Shown here: piece by piece, positions 36,959-46,562 of the stretch
Layout of the letters: each line of letters opens with the position of its first letter
Position numbering within the stretch: position 1 is the first letter of the stretch
Assembly: GCA_020002185.1 (NCBI GenBank)
Contig: CM034533.1
Coordinates: 43,528,880-43,592,879 of the forward strand
Origin: Paraescarpia echinospica
Taxonomy: Eukaryota > Annelida > Polychaeta > Sabellida > Siboglinidae
DNA length: 64,000 nucleotides
Direction: 5' to 3'
Translations under genes and position numbers: made by a program
Notes under the pieces: generated by a model
Told to the model about the DNA's origin: nothing
Databases searched by the model: none
What the model saw: the letters and a program-made list of their open reading frames with translations, nothing else

Positions 36959-37630
36959 ATGGCACCTTGCAAGCGGCAACTCAGGGCAAAACGACACTTA
37001 GTTTGCAACGACTGCCAGAGCTGGGCGGATTTTGCATTGTCTGGCTGTCCAAAATCATGGGCAGAGACCAAAGAAGGCGGATTCACTTTTCGGTGTATGG
37101 TGTATTTGAGGTTGCAATGTCTGATGAAGGAGGTGTGTAAGTTGATGGATATAGTGAAGGAGATGGAGGTGAGACTCAACATGGAAATAGATGGAACAGA
37201 GAGTTGTGACATGGAGACTAAAGAAAGGAGACTGAGAGGAGGGAAGGTGACAGGTGTGAAGGAACAAGGAAATGAGAAGAAGACACAGGGACGGAGAAAA
37301 AGTGTTCGGCAGAGGAAAAAACGGGTCAGTGGGGATAGATCAACAGATGGTCAGACTGTAGAGAACGAGGAGAGACGCGACAGCGATACAGGTGGTGAAG
37401 AGGTATATACCACAGAGGCAGTTGGTAAGACTGTGAAACAGAAGACAGATGGAAGAAGACAGTGTTCAGCAAAATACAGAAAACGTGACAGGCGTGAAGG
37501 TGAGAGGGGAGAAAATGACCGTAGAGAAGGAGGTAGGAAGGGAAAGGGACGGGAGAGCAGAGAAGAACATGTGATGGGAGGAAAGATGAAGGAACGAAAG
37601 GAAGTGAGAGTAAATGTGCTAGAAGAGTAA
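36959..37630 (+). CDS. CR1-like ORF1 protein, N-terminal part (PHD-like start, charged repeat)
   Basis: 223 codons from an ATG. Residues 14-50 carry CNDCQSWADFALSGCPKSW, a PHD-like zinc motif related to those at the start of CR1 ORF1, here missing one expected His/Cys position. The rest is extremely rich in Lys, Arg, Glu and Gly (RKSVRQRKKR, GENDRREGGRK) and likely binds nucleic acid. ORF1 proteins coat the element RNA. The frame stops at 37,628-37,630, just before the next ORF1 segment, so it is frameshifted. Confidence 0.6.
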   Translation: MAPCKRQLRAKRHLVCNDCQSWADFALSGCPKSWAETKEGGFTFRCMVYLRLQCLMKEVCKLMDIVKEMEVRLNMEIDGTESCDMETKERRLRGGKVTGVKEQGNEKKTQGRRKSVRQRKKRVSGDRSTDGQTVENEERRDSDTGGEEVYTTEAVGKTVKQKTDGRRQCSAKYRKRDRREGERGENDRREGGRKGKGRESREEHVMGGKMKERKEVRVNVLEE

Positions 37631-37689
37631 ATGACAGGAGGAAAGGGGACTAGAGAAAAGCGACAGGAAAGAATGGAACGGAAGAGAAT

Positions 37690-38280
37690 ATGACAGGAGA
37701 GAAGACGACAGGGGGGAAAGACAACAACCAGACAGTTGCAAACCGGAGAAGGAGCTACTGCGAGGCAGTGACTAAGGGGGCAATGAGAAAAGAAAGGGTG
37801 TTTATGTGCGACTCTATTCTGAGAAAGACAGATAAGACACTAAGCGAAGGGGAGGATGTCATTGTTTGTCTACCGGGGGGTAGGATAGACCATGTGACTG
37901 AAAGGGTAGAGAATGGCAAGGGAGGGTCTATACTAGTACACGTAGTGACAAATAATGCACACAGGGAGAGAACAACTGGGATAGTACAGACGTACACACA
38001 GTTAGTGACGAAGCAAAAGAAGACAAGCGTTGAACAGATTATTCTCTCATGAATTTTGCCAGTAATGGGAGGAAATGGGGCAACATACGGAAACTTCTAG
38101 AGGATGGCGATCAACGCACTAGTTGAGCAGATGTGTGAAGAAGAGGGGGTGGGTTTCACAGATTTATAGGGGTACTTTTTTGGGAGGGAAGATATGTACA
38201 TGAGAAATGGCCTCCATCTAAGTGGAAAGGGGCAGCATTATTCTTAGAGAACCTGCTGCGATATGTTGCCAGTGGGACAG
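37690..38280 (+). pseudogene. CR1-like ORF1 esterase-like domain
   Basis: The frame at 37,690-38,052 reads VFMCDSILRKTDKTL, VIVCLPGGRIDHVTERV and GGSILVHVVTNNAHRE. These are the blocks of the SGNH/GDSL-type esterase found in CR1 ORF1: the first is the nucleophile block, normally GDS but CDS here, and the TNN block is conserved. Remnants of the continuation with NLHLSG..GA occur to 38.25 kb in other frames. Substitution of the Gly in the nucleophile block and several stops indicate an inactive copy. Confidence 0.65.
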
Positions 38281-38409
38281 GTTGCATCTGTTTAAACTAG
38301 ACTCGCAGGGGGGACTCAAAGAGAAGCCTGAAACTGGAGGCATATATAAAGACGGCACAAATAAATCAGCAACGAACAGTCTGGAAAACTGTTCTGAAGC
38401 TGGATATAA

Positions 38410-39198
38410 ATGTGTTTGTTTAAATGCAAGGAGAATAATAAACAAAAGAAATGAACAAAACATTATGGTAGAAGATATTGACCCTCAAATAATACGTATA
38501 ACCGAATCATGGGCCACCACCGATATATCAGATACGGAATTGGGACTGACAAGATATGTAATGTTTAGGGAAGATAGAATAGGAAGAAGGGAGGTGGAGT
38601 TATTTTATATAGTAAAGAATTTGTCCAGGCTGATGAAATAAAATTAGAAAGAGAAGCGGATTGCGAAGAAGCTGTTTGGTGTAACATAGTTACAGGAAAC
38701 TCAACGTTAACGGTTGGGTTAGTTTACTGAAGTCCAAACATAAGCATAGAAGAGAATGAAAAAGTACAAAACGGTATAAGGGAAGTGAGCCAACGGGACT
38801 GTGTTATTATAGGGGATTTTAACCATGGGCATATAAAATGGAAATCTCTACAGAGTATGGGTAGTGAGGACCACAAGATTTTAGTTTTAGTACAAGATAG
38901 TTTCCTTTCTCAACATGTGCTAGAACAAATCAGGGGTGATAATGTGTTAGACATAGTTTTGTCCTCACAGCATGAATTACTTGACAATGTCAAGATGTAT
39001 GAGCAACTGGGGAGTGGTGATCACAACCAGATACATTTTACCATCAAAGTAAAACCAGAACGAAATAGTAAAAAGCAGTTCATGGGAAATTTCCACAACG
39101 GAAGATATAATGACATGAGGAAATATTTAACAAATATAGACTGGAATAACACACTGACGAATAAGACAGCAACAGAATGCTGGACTATCCTAGAGTGA
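38410..39198 (+). pseudogene. CR1-like ORF2 endonuclease (broken)
   Basis: Two frames hold ITESWATTDISDTELG (38,490-38,540) and DCVIIGDFNHGHIKW (38,800-38,845) with LDIVLSSQ and GSGDHNQIHF, the APE endonuclease blocks with the catalytic Asp and His. A frame change near 38,600 and a stop near 38,730 break the domain, while the 57-kb copy is open there. Confidence 0.75.
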
Positions 39199-39199
39199 A

Positions 39200-39847
39200 A
39201 TTGAGTGCATCGTCAATAAATTTGTTCCCTTAAAAAACAAGGGAAACGGTACAAAAAGAAACACTTATCGAAAGAAACCATTACAAAAATTAAGTACAAA
39301 TAGATGATGTGGAAGTCATAAGCGTACTGGAAATGATGAAGACTACAACATTTATAAAGAAGCACTTAACCAAGCTACAGCTGAAATTATAAATTCAAAG
39401 TGAAGCTATGAACAAAAATTAGCATGTAATATAAAACATGACAGCAAGAGTTTTTATGCGTATGTTCGAAGCAAACAGAAAGTTCAGGATAAGGTCGGTC
39501 CTCTAGAAGATAGTGCTGGAAATATAATATCAGAGGGATTCTTAATGACAGAAGACCTGAATGAGTATTTTAGTTCGGTGTTTACCAGAGAAGATATTAG
39601 TTCACTGCCAGTACCAGAGGCTAAGTTCAAGGGGGCAGAAACAGACTATTTAGGATAGTTAATTGTAACCCCGGAAGTGGTAGCTAAGAAAATAAGGGCT
39701 ATGAAGAATAATAAATCACCTGGAGTGGATGGGGTTCCACCCAAACTACTATTGGAAATTGAAGAACAAATTAGCATACCGCTTACAACAGTTTTCATTT
39801 TCCTATTATAAGAGGGAGTGGTTCCCTTAGAATGGAAAGAAGCAAAC
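39200..39847 (+). pseudogene. CR1-like ORF2 linker and start of RT (broken)
   Basis: Matches 57,780-58,435: SFYAYVRSKQKVQDKVGPLED, EYFSSVFTRED and NKSPGVDGVP, the RT fingers motif. Stops at about 39,300, 39,403 and 39,658 interrupt it. Similarity ends at 39,847. Confidence 0.75.
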
Positions 39848-42090
39848 AGTGAACGATGCTGCGGGAACAACGTCAAATTGTTGGTTAAAATGAGGCACTC
39901 TGTTCCTATGCTTTCTTTTTATTAATTAATGTAATGTTCTTAAGACCGTAATAACTATGTTGACGGTCCGCCAAATTTTTAACAATGTGTCATCTACCCA
40001 ACCCTTAGTAAGCTCGTAACGTTTGCAATTTGGTAGATACGACCCCGGAGCATGTTCAAATGGTAAACAAAACATTCAGTTTCAAAACAAGCTTTATTGG
40101 CAATAAAACCGACGCGGGCTGAGTTAACCTCAATACCCTATGATGCTAAAACAATCCCATTTTTCAACCTTTTAATAATAATAAAATAATAATAATGTGC
40201 AACTTGATATTAGTCCGACCACCTATTAAGGCCACTGCGCACAAACAGAGCATAATTAATGAAATTACTCACAATCAACTATTTATTAATTATGTGTAAT
40301 TTATTCGGAATGCTCCTGCAATTACCTACATAGTGCAATGCACCTGATATTTTCGCTTACTATAATCACAGTATAACGCATCACATTGCCAATATGTCAT
40401 ACTTGTATTGATGCAGAGCAAGAACGCAATTCCTGTGTAGATTGAAATAGGCTAAATTAACGACATTTACTTTTATCATTTAATAAAGATCATGTAGCCA
40501 TCATTAAAACAATCATATCACATATTCAAAGCAAGCATGCCGGCCCCTGTGGTATTGCTACAGAATACCTACAATTCACAGATCTATTAATAGTCTCACT
40601 AATAGTTATAACAATAATTTTTAATTGTCTCAGCTACTAACTACATGTTACTGGATAGTATTTACAATTCACACCGTATCGGTGGGTTCCTCCGCCTTCC
40701 TCCATACAGTTGTATCCCTACTTTGTTCACCGCATACAAGACTGTTTGCGCCACTCCACGTCACAAACATACGTGTTTACGTTTCTGTTCAGAATTGAAA
40801 ACGGTAAAATGTGTTCTCTGTCATACTCAATAATGACGTACGACAGCAGTCTCGCATCATAGAGCTTCGAGTAACGATTGTGTACGTTCACAACAACCTT
40901 TGAAAAAGTACTACTACTAATTGTTATATGTATCATTTATGTCAATAGCTCGTTGTTCTCGTGCGTGCCTGAAATGAAGTGTTGAAATGAATTGAGTTGA
41001 ATGTGTACAGCCTAGTCGTTTCATTCTTCGGGTGTCATTGTAGCGGTCCTGATATCAGCCTGATATTTTGAATTATTAATGAAACTACATTTAGTACAAT
41101 TAATTAATTTCTGTGTTGCAGTTTGACATTCTAAATGATCGACTAGGCCCTCAATACCACAGGCAATAAAATTACGCTTTAGAGGATACGGCATTGAATA
41201 AACACCATGCTCTTCAAACTGTTACAACGCTACCCAGTCCGCCGGCAAACGGACAGCAAAAGGCACATTTAGGAACAAAATTTCTTGAACTAACGGGATC
41301 ATATGATCTTTTGTGACGCAAAGTCGTAGACAAGTACATTTATACATTAATATTAGTACTGGTGATAAATTGAACGGTAAATAGAAATACATCGATATTC
41401 ATTGGTTGAAGTAGATTTCTCCGGGCTTACTAAAACCTAAAATACATACAGATCAATTTTATTTCTACACAATAATTGCATTAAACATGATCAAAATGGC
41501 CTTTATAGTCATAAAATATTAGCAGAACCTACCATAATAATTACCCCTGTTATTCCTGTCATATGTATCTAACATCATTCTTGCAATGACGGAATTATAT
41601 TGTGTATATCATAATACCACCAACAAGGGATAGTTGCAATGAGACGTTACGCACGATGCGTAGAAAATAATGGCAGACAAGCCGACACTGAGGCGAAACA
41701 AGTACCTTGGATCAGGACACGTGCGGCTATTAGCTAAAACTTTAAAGGCAAACTTACTTATGATAGTGAAGCAAACTTATATAGCTATTTCTTTCATATA
41801 CCTACAGTACGCCTACTACTTCTGGCGCGTGACCTTCGCGAACAACTGCCAATATTGCACAAACTGTTATGTCAGCCTCATTCCGTCCCCAAAACCCAAT
41901 TTTGTCGGTCACGCACGTCATATCTGTATCGACTACAATTGTGGAGTTATGTCCGTCACAAGAGACACTCAGGGAGCAGATATCACGAAGGATTATTCGT
42001 AGTTACAAACACTTGTTCGGAACGATCTTCGCTTTCTCTTGTTTATTTGAGTCATGTAATCATCATCGAACACCCGATAGTACGATCGAA
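39848..42090. other. Intergenic, with an old repeat fragment
   Basis: No gene supported. 40,125-40,205 is an inverted match to 12,361-12,445. The segment around 40,205-40,250 (aacttgatattagtccgacc, cactgcgc) repeats 35,452-35,505. The frames at 41,670-42,279 overlap each other in several registers and end in the CR1 tail, so they are not credible genes. Confidence 0.4.
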
Positions 42091-42097
42091 TGTTTTG

Positions 42098-42284
42098 TGA
42101 AATCTGATGATTGTGTTAATGCTAGCAGTGTGAATATGTTCAAAAATAAAATTGACAGCTATCTAGCGAGGGCGTCACTTGCGGTGAAAATTTTTTGGAC
42201 TCTCGATAAGCCAAATGCTTCCTTGTCCCCATGCCGTCTGGAGCTTATAGCGCTGGACGGCAATCTTGTTAAATATTGAAATAG
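42098..42284 (+). mobile_element. CR1-like retrotransposon 3' tail
   Basis: gatgattgtgttaatgctag, gtgaatatgttcaaaaataa, ggactctcgataagccaaat and ggcaatcttgttaaatattg match the 3' ends at 2.1 and 59.8 kb. It ends only 17 bp before the stop codon of the GPCR, which is read from the other strand, so it replaces or forms the GPCR 3' UTR. Confidence 0.8.
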
Positions 42285-42300
42285 GTCCCGATCGACTCAG

Positions 42301-43416
42301 CTAAAGGCGCGTGTCTTCGACGTCACTGTCATTACCATTCGGTGAACTGGCAGTACCGCAATTGACGACCCTGAATTGGGAAAGTCTTCCCGTCGACCTG
42401 CGCCTCCGTCCATCGACTTCCAACACGCGGCACCCGCACGCGGTCTGGATCAGCACGTGTCGGAAACGTTTGTTGAAGACGGCGTAGATGAAGAAGTTGA
42501 CGGCCGAGTTTAGCATGACCAGCAAATGGCATATGGGTATTATATATCTGTGTCTGCCGTATTGACCCGCCTGGCTCACCATCACACAGCTGACTAACGA
42601 GGGTAGCTGGCAGATGATAAGGACGATGACGACGATGATGAGAACGAATGTGACATTGTTGTCATCCTGCTGGCGAGAAGTCGACATCTCCGTTCGATTC
42701 CGTCGCCTCGCCTTCAATGCTTTGATCATGCGAAAGTTCAACACCGTCAAGATGGATATGGGCAGGACCAGTACAAATACAATACGCATTACGTAGACGT
42801 AGACTAGGGAATATAACTTACTGGTCCCGAATTTCGTGTTACCCCATGATCTGTAAGACTTGCCGTTGCCATCCGTCCAGTATACGATGTCGAATACAAA
42901 AAAAAATGGGATGTTTACCAGGACATCGAATAGAAGCAAGAAGGCCAACTGTATCTTAGCCTTCGAAACGGTACACAACCGCAACGCCTTTAACGGAAAA
43001 CACACAGCGATGTAACGGTTGACGGCGATCAGTACGACTATCCATATCGAGGCACCCAACACTATAGGAAACAACGGCGTTGTGTATACAATCACGTAGG
43101 GATATATTAGCCAATAATCCTGCATCCAATCCGTGTATATAACGAATGATTCCATCGGGGCGTTCGGAAGTTCAAGCAGCAGCAGGCTTAAATCGGCGAG
43201 CGCCAGACTCTGGAAGAGAAACGATGCTGGCGTCTTGATATTGTCCTTCCAGAAAACGACGAAAGCGAGGCTGTTGCCGACGACGCCGACAACGATGACC
43301 GTTCCCAGAACGACAGTGTAGACAACGAAATCGTAGAAGTCGAAGTTCATCAATCGCAGCGCCACGTAGTCATCGCGGTTCGACCTATTCAACGAGTGGT
43401 TCGCTTCTCCTGCCAT
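42301..43416 (-). CDS. Rhodopsin-class peptide GPCR, FMRFamide-receptor-like
   Basis: Single-exon gene, 371 residues from the ATG at 43,416 (an upstream in-frame GTG is not a likely start). N-glycosylation sites NHS and NRS precede TM1. Seven hydrophobic segments are visible: TM1 with GNSLAF, TM2 with LALADLSLL, TM3 followed by NRYIAVCFP in place of DRY, TM5, TM6 with ICQLPSLVSCV and without the usual CWxP, and TM7 with NSAVNFFIYAVFNKRFR in place of NPxxY. That TM7 form and the pattern as a whole are typical of invertebrate FMRFamide and related neuropeptide receptors, which signal through G proteins at the plasma membrane. The tail has a Cys pair (ACGC) suited to palmitoylation and an Arg-rich stretch. 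The ligand cannot be assigned. It is the best host protein-coding gene in the window. Confidence 0.85.
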   Translation of the reverse strand: MAGEANHSLNRSNRDDYVALRLMNFDFYDFVVYTVVLGTVIVVGVVGNSLAFVVFWKDNIKTPASFLFQSLALADLSLLLLELPNAPMESFVIYTDWMQDYWLIYPYVIVYTTPLFPIVLGASIWIVVLIAVNRYIAVCFPLKALRLCTVSKAKIQLAFLLLFDVLVNIPFFFVFDIVYWTDGNGKSYRSWGNTKFGTSKLYSLVYVYVMRIVFVLVLPISILTVLNFRMIKALKARRRNRTEMSTSRQQDDNNVTFVLIIVVIVLIICQLPSLVSCVMVSQAGQYGRHRYIIPICHLLVMLNSAVNFFIYAVFNKRFRHVLIQTACGCRVLEVDGRRRRSTGRLSQFRVVNCGTASSPNGNDSDVEDTRL

Positions 43417-44267
43417 CGCCGTTACGCTCACGCAACACTAGAGAGGAGGCACCGAGCGGGCGACTAGAGCGAAGCGTCAAAGACACGAACTGAAGCCTGC
43501 GGGCCGCGCTGATACGCGCAGTTGTCGGTCGGCGGAATAATCTAGATCGCCTCTGTACGGAAAGTGCACCAGTCCTTTCCTCGAACGGCGTCGTAGGCGT
43601 GTCCACTTGTAACAATTTCAAGTATACGAATTAGAACGCCAGTGCTATCGTAGGATGGATATGTGTTTTTATATGAACAATACACACACAGACGCACCGC
43701 ACGCACCGCACGCACCGCATGCACGCTCATACTGTAGCAATAGACGAACAAATTATTGATATGACTCAAAGTTCATCATCATGTTCATCATTATCGCCAT
43801 GATGATGATCATCATCAACGCCATCATCATCTTCGTCATCATCATCACGAGATTGTCCATCTTTAAATACCATTTTCCAGTAAACCATCCTACCCCGTCT
43901 ATATGTCACTTTCCTCAACTCCATTTAAACGTTCTTCTCGTGACGTGCACTTTTAGGATAACACAGCGATAAATACGACATTTTATATCCGTGACCCATA
44001 TGAGTATCATTCCGCTGACCACACCTGGCGACCGGTAATTCTGAAAAATGCATAATTTATCGAATAACATATCAAATGTTAGAATGACATCTTTGGCAGC
44101 AAGTGTGATCGAATGAGTAATTGTTGTTCACGTTAGACTATACATACACTTTCTTGGAAACAGTTAATATGGTAGTTTAACTCATAATTCTAACTTGATG
44201 ACATCAACGTTAGCAGTACGAAAAAGCGGAAATAAGCACCGATTGTGCTATACAAAATTCGCAATGA
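43417..44267. other. Upstream region of the GPCR and left flank of the palindrome
   Basis: Contains a cgcaccgcacg microrepeat (43,690-43,725) and an atcatc-rich stretch (43,770-43,850). No other gene seen. The GPCR promoter should lie in 43,417-43,600, but no TATA box is obvious. Confidence 0.4.
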
Positions 44268-44339
44268 TCGACAGTAGTAAAGGAGGTTAAGTACCGGGGA
44301 TGGTGGCGCGGCGCGGAGGAAGAGGATGATGTCATAACT

Positions 44340-45182
44340 AGGCCAAGGTCAAGTACCCGGATGTAGGTCAAGGTCAAATGACCCGGATATGGGTCAAATG
44401 TCAAGTACCCGGATGTAGGTCAAGGTCAAGTACCCGGATGTAGATCAATGTCAAATACCCGGATGTAGGTCAAGGTCATATGACCCGTATGTAGGTCAAA
44501 GGTCAAGTACCCGGATGTAGATCAAAGGTCAATGTCAAACACCCGAATACGGGTCAGTCACGTGACCCGGATGTAGGTCAAATATCAAGGTCAAGTACCT
44601 GGATGTAGGTCAAGGTCAAATAACCGGATGTTGATTAAGGTCACGTGACCCGGATGTAGGTCAAGGTCAATTATCCGGATGTAGGTCAATGTCATATGAC
44701 CTGGATATAGGTCAATGTCACGTGACCCCGATGTAGGTCAAATGTCAAGGTCAAATACCTGAATGTAGGTCAAGGTCAAAGTTAAATAACCGGATGTTGG
44801 TCAAGTACCGGATGTAGGTCAAGGTCATGTGGCTCCAGTGGCGCCACCTACCGGACAGTTTGTGAACTGAAACATCGCCTCCGTGACGGATAGTTGAACT
44901 AAAATAATTTCCCGCCAAAACTAGAACAGCGCCACCTATGTCATATGACCCGGATGTAGGTCAATGTCACGTGACCCGGATGTAGGTCAAAGGTCAATTA
45001 CCCGGATGTAGGTCAAAGTCAAACACCCGGATGCGGATCAAGGTCACGTGACCCGGATGTAGGTCAAATGTCAAGGTCAAGTACCTGGATGTAGGTCAAG
45101 GTCAAAGTTAAATAACCGGATGTTGGTCAAGTACCGGATGTAGGTCAAGGTCAACTGCCACGGGACCCGGATGTAGGTCAAG
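44340..45182 (+). repeat. Satellite with nuclear-receptor, E-box and ETS-like sites (left arm)
   Basis: Units of about 22-35 bp built from acccggatgtaggtcaaggtca and variants, interrupted at 44,835-44,935 by one unit of the next array. It contains more than a dozen tcaaggtca words, the extended half-site for ERR and NR5A (FTZ-F1/SF-1) receptors, several tcacgtga E-boxes, and repeated ccggatgt, an ETS-like word. Site identity is by consensus only; occupancy is inferred. The right-arm counterpart is shorter (55,485-55,845). Confidence 0.8.
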
Positions 45183-45800
45183 GTCACGTGGCTTCAGTGG
45201 CGCCACCTAACGGACAGTTTGTGAACTGAAACATCGCCTCGGTGATGGATAGTTGGTGAACTAAAATAATTTCCCGCCAAAACTAGAACAGCGCCACCTA
45301 TCTGATAGATCATAAACTAGAACAGTGCCACCTAGCGGATCCTTTCGGAACTAAAACAGCACTACCTGGCGGAATATTTTGGAACTGAAATAATTTGTCA
45401 GTAGCGCCCCCTGACGGATAGTTGGTGAACTAAAATAATTTCCCGCCAAATCTCGAACAGCGCACCTAGCGGATATATCATGACCTAAAACAGCGCCACC
45501 TTGCGGAATTTTTTGATCTAAAATAGGTTGGCCCCGCATCGCCCCCTAGCGGAATTATTCGGGACTTACTATGCAAGTGGTGCCATCTTGTGAACAAGTT
45601 GTAAACTAAATGTTCGAGTACTGCAAATATTCGTGTCTCTTCCATGCTTGCGTGCAATAGAGCCCCCTGACGGATACATCACGAACCACAAACATCATCC
45701 CCTAGTGGCCAAGTGGGCGAACCACATATGAGTACTGCAAAAATTCGTGTCTGTTGTTTTTTCTCGTCCATAAACTCCTGGTGGATATATCATCAACTGA
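44835..45800 (+). repeat. Array of CTCF-like sites (left arm)
   Basis: Units of roughly 33-50 bp of the form agcgccacctagcggat followed by a-tcatgaactaaaa or aactaaaataatttcccgcc. Read on the other strand, the core is ccgctaggtggcgc, an excellent match to the bilaterian CTCF consensus. About eleven versions are visible, e.g. near 44,843, 45,200, 45,292, 45,324, 45,402, 45,460, 45,492 and 45,540, nearly all in the same direction. It lies just upstream of the gene A promoter, so an insulator role is a reasonable inference. The right-arm copy is at 54,880-55,480. Confidence 0.75.
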
Positions 45801-45915
45801 AAGCACCCATGTTAGATAAGTTGTGAACTAAATAACTACTCTGCAGTCCGCGCTTGTGTACATTCTACTCAGCAGTCCGTGCTTTTGGATTTTCTACTCT
45901 ACAATCTGTCATCTT

Positions 45916-45961
45916 TCGGCACGCCCACGTGATCTTTATGGTCAGTGGACTGGTTATAAAA
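45916..45961 (+). promoter_or_regulatory. Gene A core promoter (left arm)
   Basis: A 17-bp motif tcggcacgcccacgtga (45,916-45,932) is followed 39 bp from its start by tataaaa (45,955-45,961). The start codon lies 51 bp downstream of the TATA box. The same motif and spacing occur before gene B. Confidence 0.75.
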
Positions 45962-46005
45962 GGCCTGCGTGTGCATTTGTGGTCACTATAGCTTACATCT
46001 TGAAA

Positions 46006-46353
46006 ATGGGTGTGAATTCATCTACTAACAACGTCCGAGATATTGCTACCGACAATGACCGAGATGTTGCGGGTAGCAACAAGCGACGACACCCGGTGGC
46101 CGACCTTTGTGTCTATCAACCTACCAAGCGACTGTCTCCGTCACTGATCACATCCGACCAACGCAAGGAGATACGACCCCTCTTGAGGTTGTCTGTTGAG
46201 AAACTTCGCGAGATGCGCAAGACACGCAAGACCCACAACCCAGAGTCTTACCTCCGACGCTCCGTGCTCATCAAGAACACACTGTCCAGGATAAAGCGCG
46301 AACAACAACAACGGGAACTCGTGTGTTCATCATCATCATCATTAGCATCATAA
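46006..46353 (+). CDS. Gene A: SERTA-domain protein (intact copy)
   Basis: 115 residues from the ATG at 46,006, the first in-frame ATG after the TATA box (an earlier in-frame start would lie upstream of transcription). Residues 51-98 match the SERTA domain: LLRLSVEKLREM, then LRRSVLIKNTLSRI, which is the L.lS..KL and L..SVLI.NtL..I pattern of SERTAD/TRIP-Br, CDCA4 and Drosophila Taranis. Those proteins are nuclear co-regulators that act on E2F/DP, CDK4 and chromatin factors and influence S-phase entry. A basic KRR near residue 26 could direct nuclear import. The tail is Gln/Arg then Ser-rich. There is no poly(A) signal before gene B, so its transcript may end with that of gene B. The right-arm copy is broken. 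Confidence 0.75.
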   Translation: MGVNSSTNNVRDIATDNDRDVAGSNKRRHPVADLCVYQPTKRLSPSLITSDQRKEIRPLLRLSVEKLREMRKTRKTHNPESYLRRSVLIKNTLSRIKREQQQRELVCSSSSSLAS

Positions 46354-46455
46354 GAAAAATTCGACGAAATTCCAAGAAACGGTTCTTTTCAGAGCCAACC
46401 ACATTCTCACAAAAGAGTATTAGCTATTCTCATAGGTTAGAAATTTCGTGCTCGT
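46354..46455 (+). other. Spacer between genes A and B
   Basis: About 100 bp with no AATAAA or ATTAAA, directly followed by the gene B promoter motif. Confidence 0.5.
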
Positions 46456-46500
46456 TCGGCACGCCCACGTGACTTTTCGGCACATTTACTAACTATATAA
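46456..46500 (+). promoter_or_regulatory. Gene B core promoter (left arm)
   Basis: The 17-bp motif tcggcacgcccacgtga (46,456-46,472) is repeated exactly, and a tatataa box begins 38 bp from its start (46,494-46,500). A second partial ttcggcac follows at 46,476. Transcription is expected near 46,525, which excludes an in-frame ATG at 46,506 and favours the ATG at 46,563. Confidence 0.75.
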
Positions 46501-46562
46501 GCGCGGTGTTTTACCAATCGGACCGTCATTCGTATCACGACGACAGCACGCCTAACATCATC

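Larger units (their letters stand above)
36665..39847 (+). mobile_element. CR1-like retrotransposon with ORF1, 3'-truncated
   Basis: 5' UTR, ORF1 with a PHD-like start and an esterase-like part, then the ORF2 endonuclease and the start of the RT. It matches the 57.0-59.9 kb copy from 38,461 onward and ends abruptly at 39,847 (gaatggaaagaagcaaac), before the RT catalytic blocks. The two copies together cover a complete family consensus. Confidence 0.8.

Noticed and set aside
36086..37267. Minus-strand frames rich in Leu, Ser and His opposite CR1 ORF1
   Set aside because: Shadow frames of the Lys/Glu/Gly-rich ORF1 on the plus strand.
41670..42279. Overlapping 81-136 codon frames
   Set aside because: They overlap in three registers, show no domain and run into the CR1 3' tail.
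46506..46562. Upstream in-frame ATG for gene B
   Set aside because: It lies only 6 bp beyond the TATA box and so would be upstream of the expected transcription start; the ATG at 46,563 fits better.
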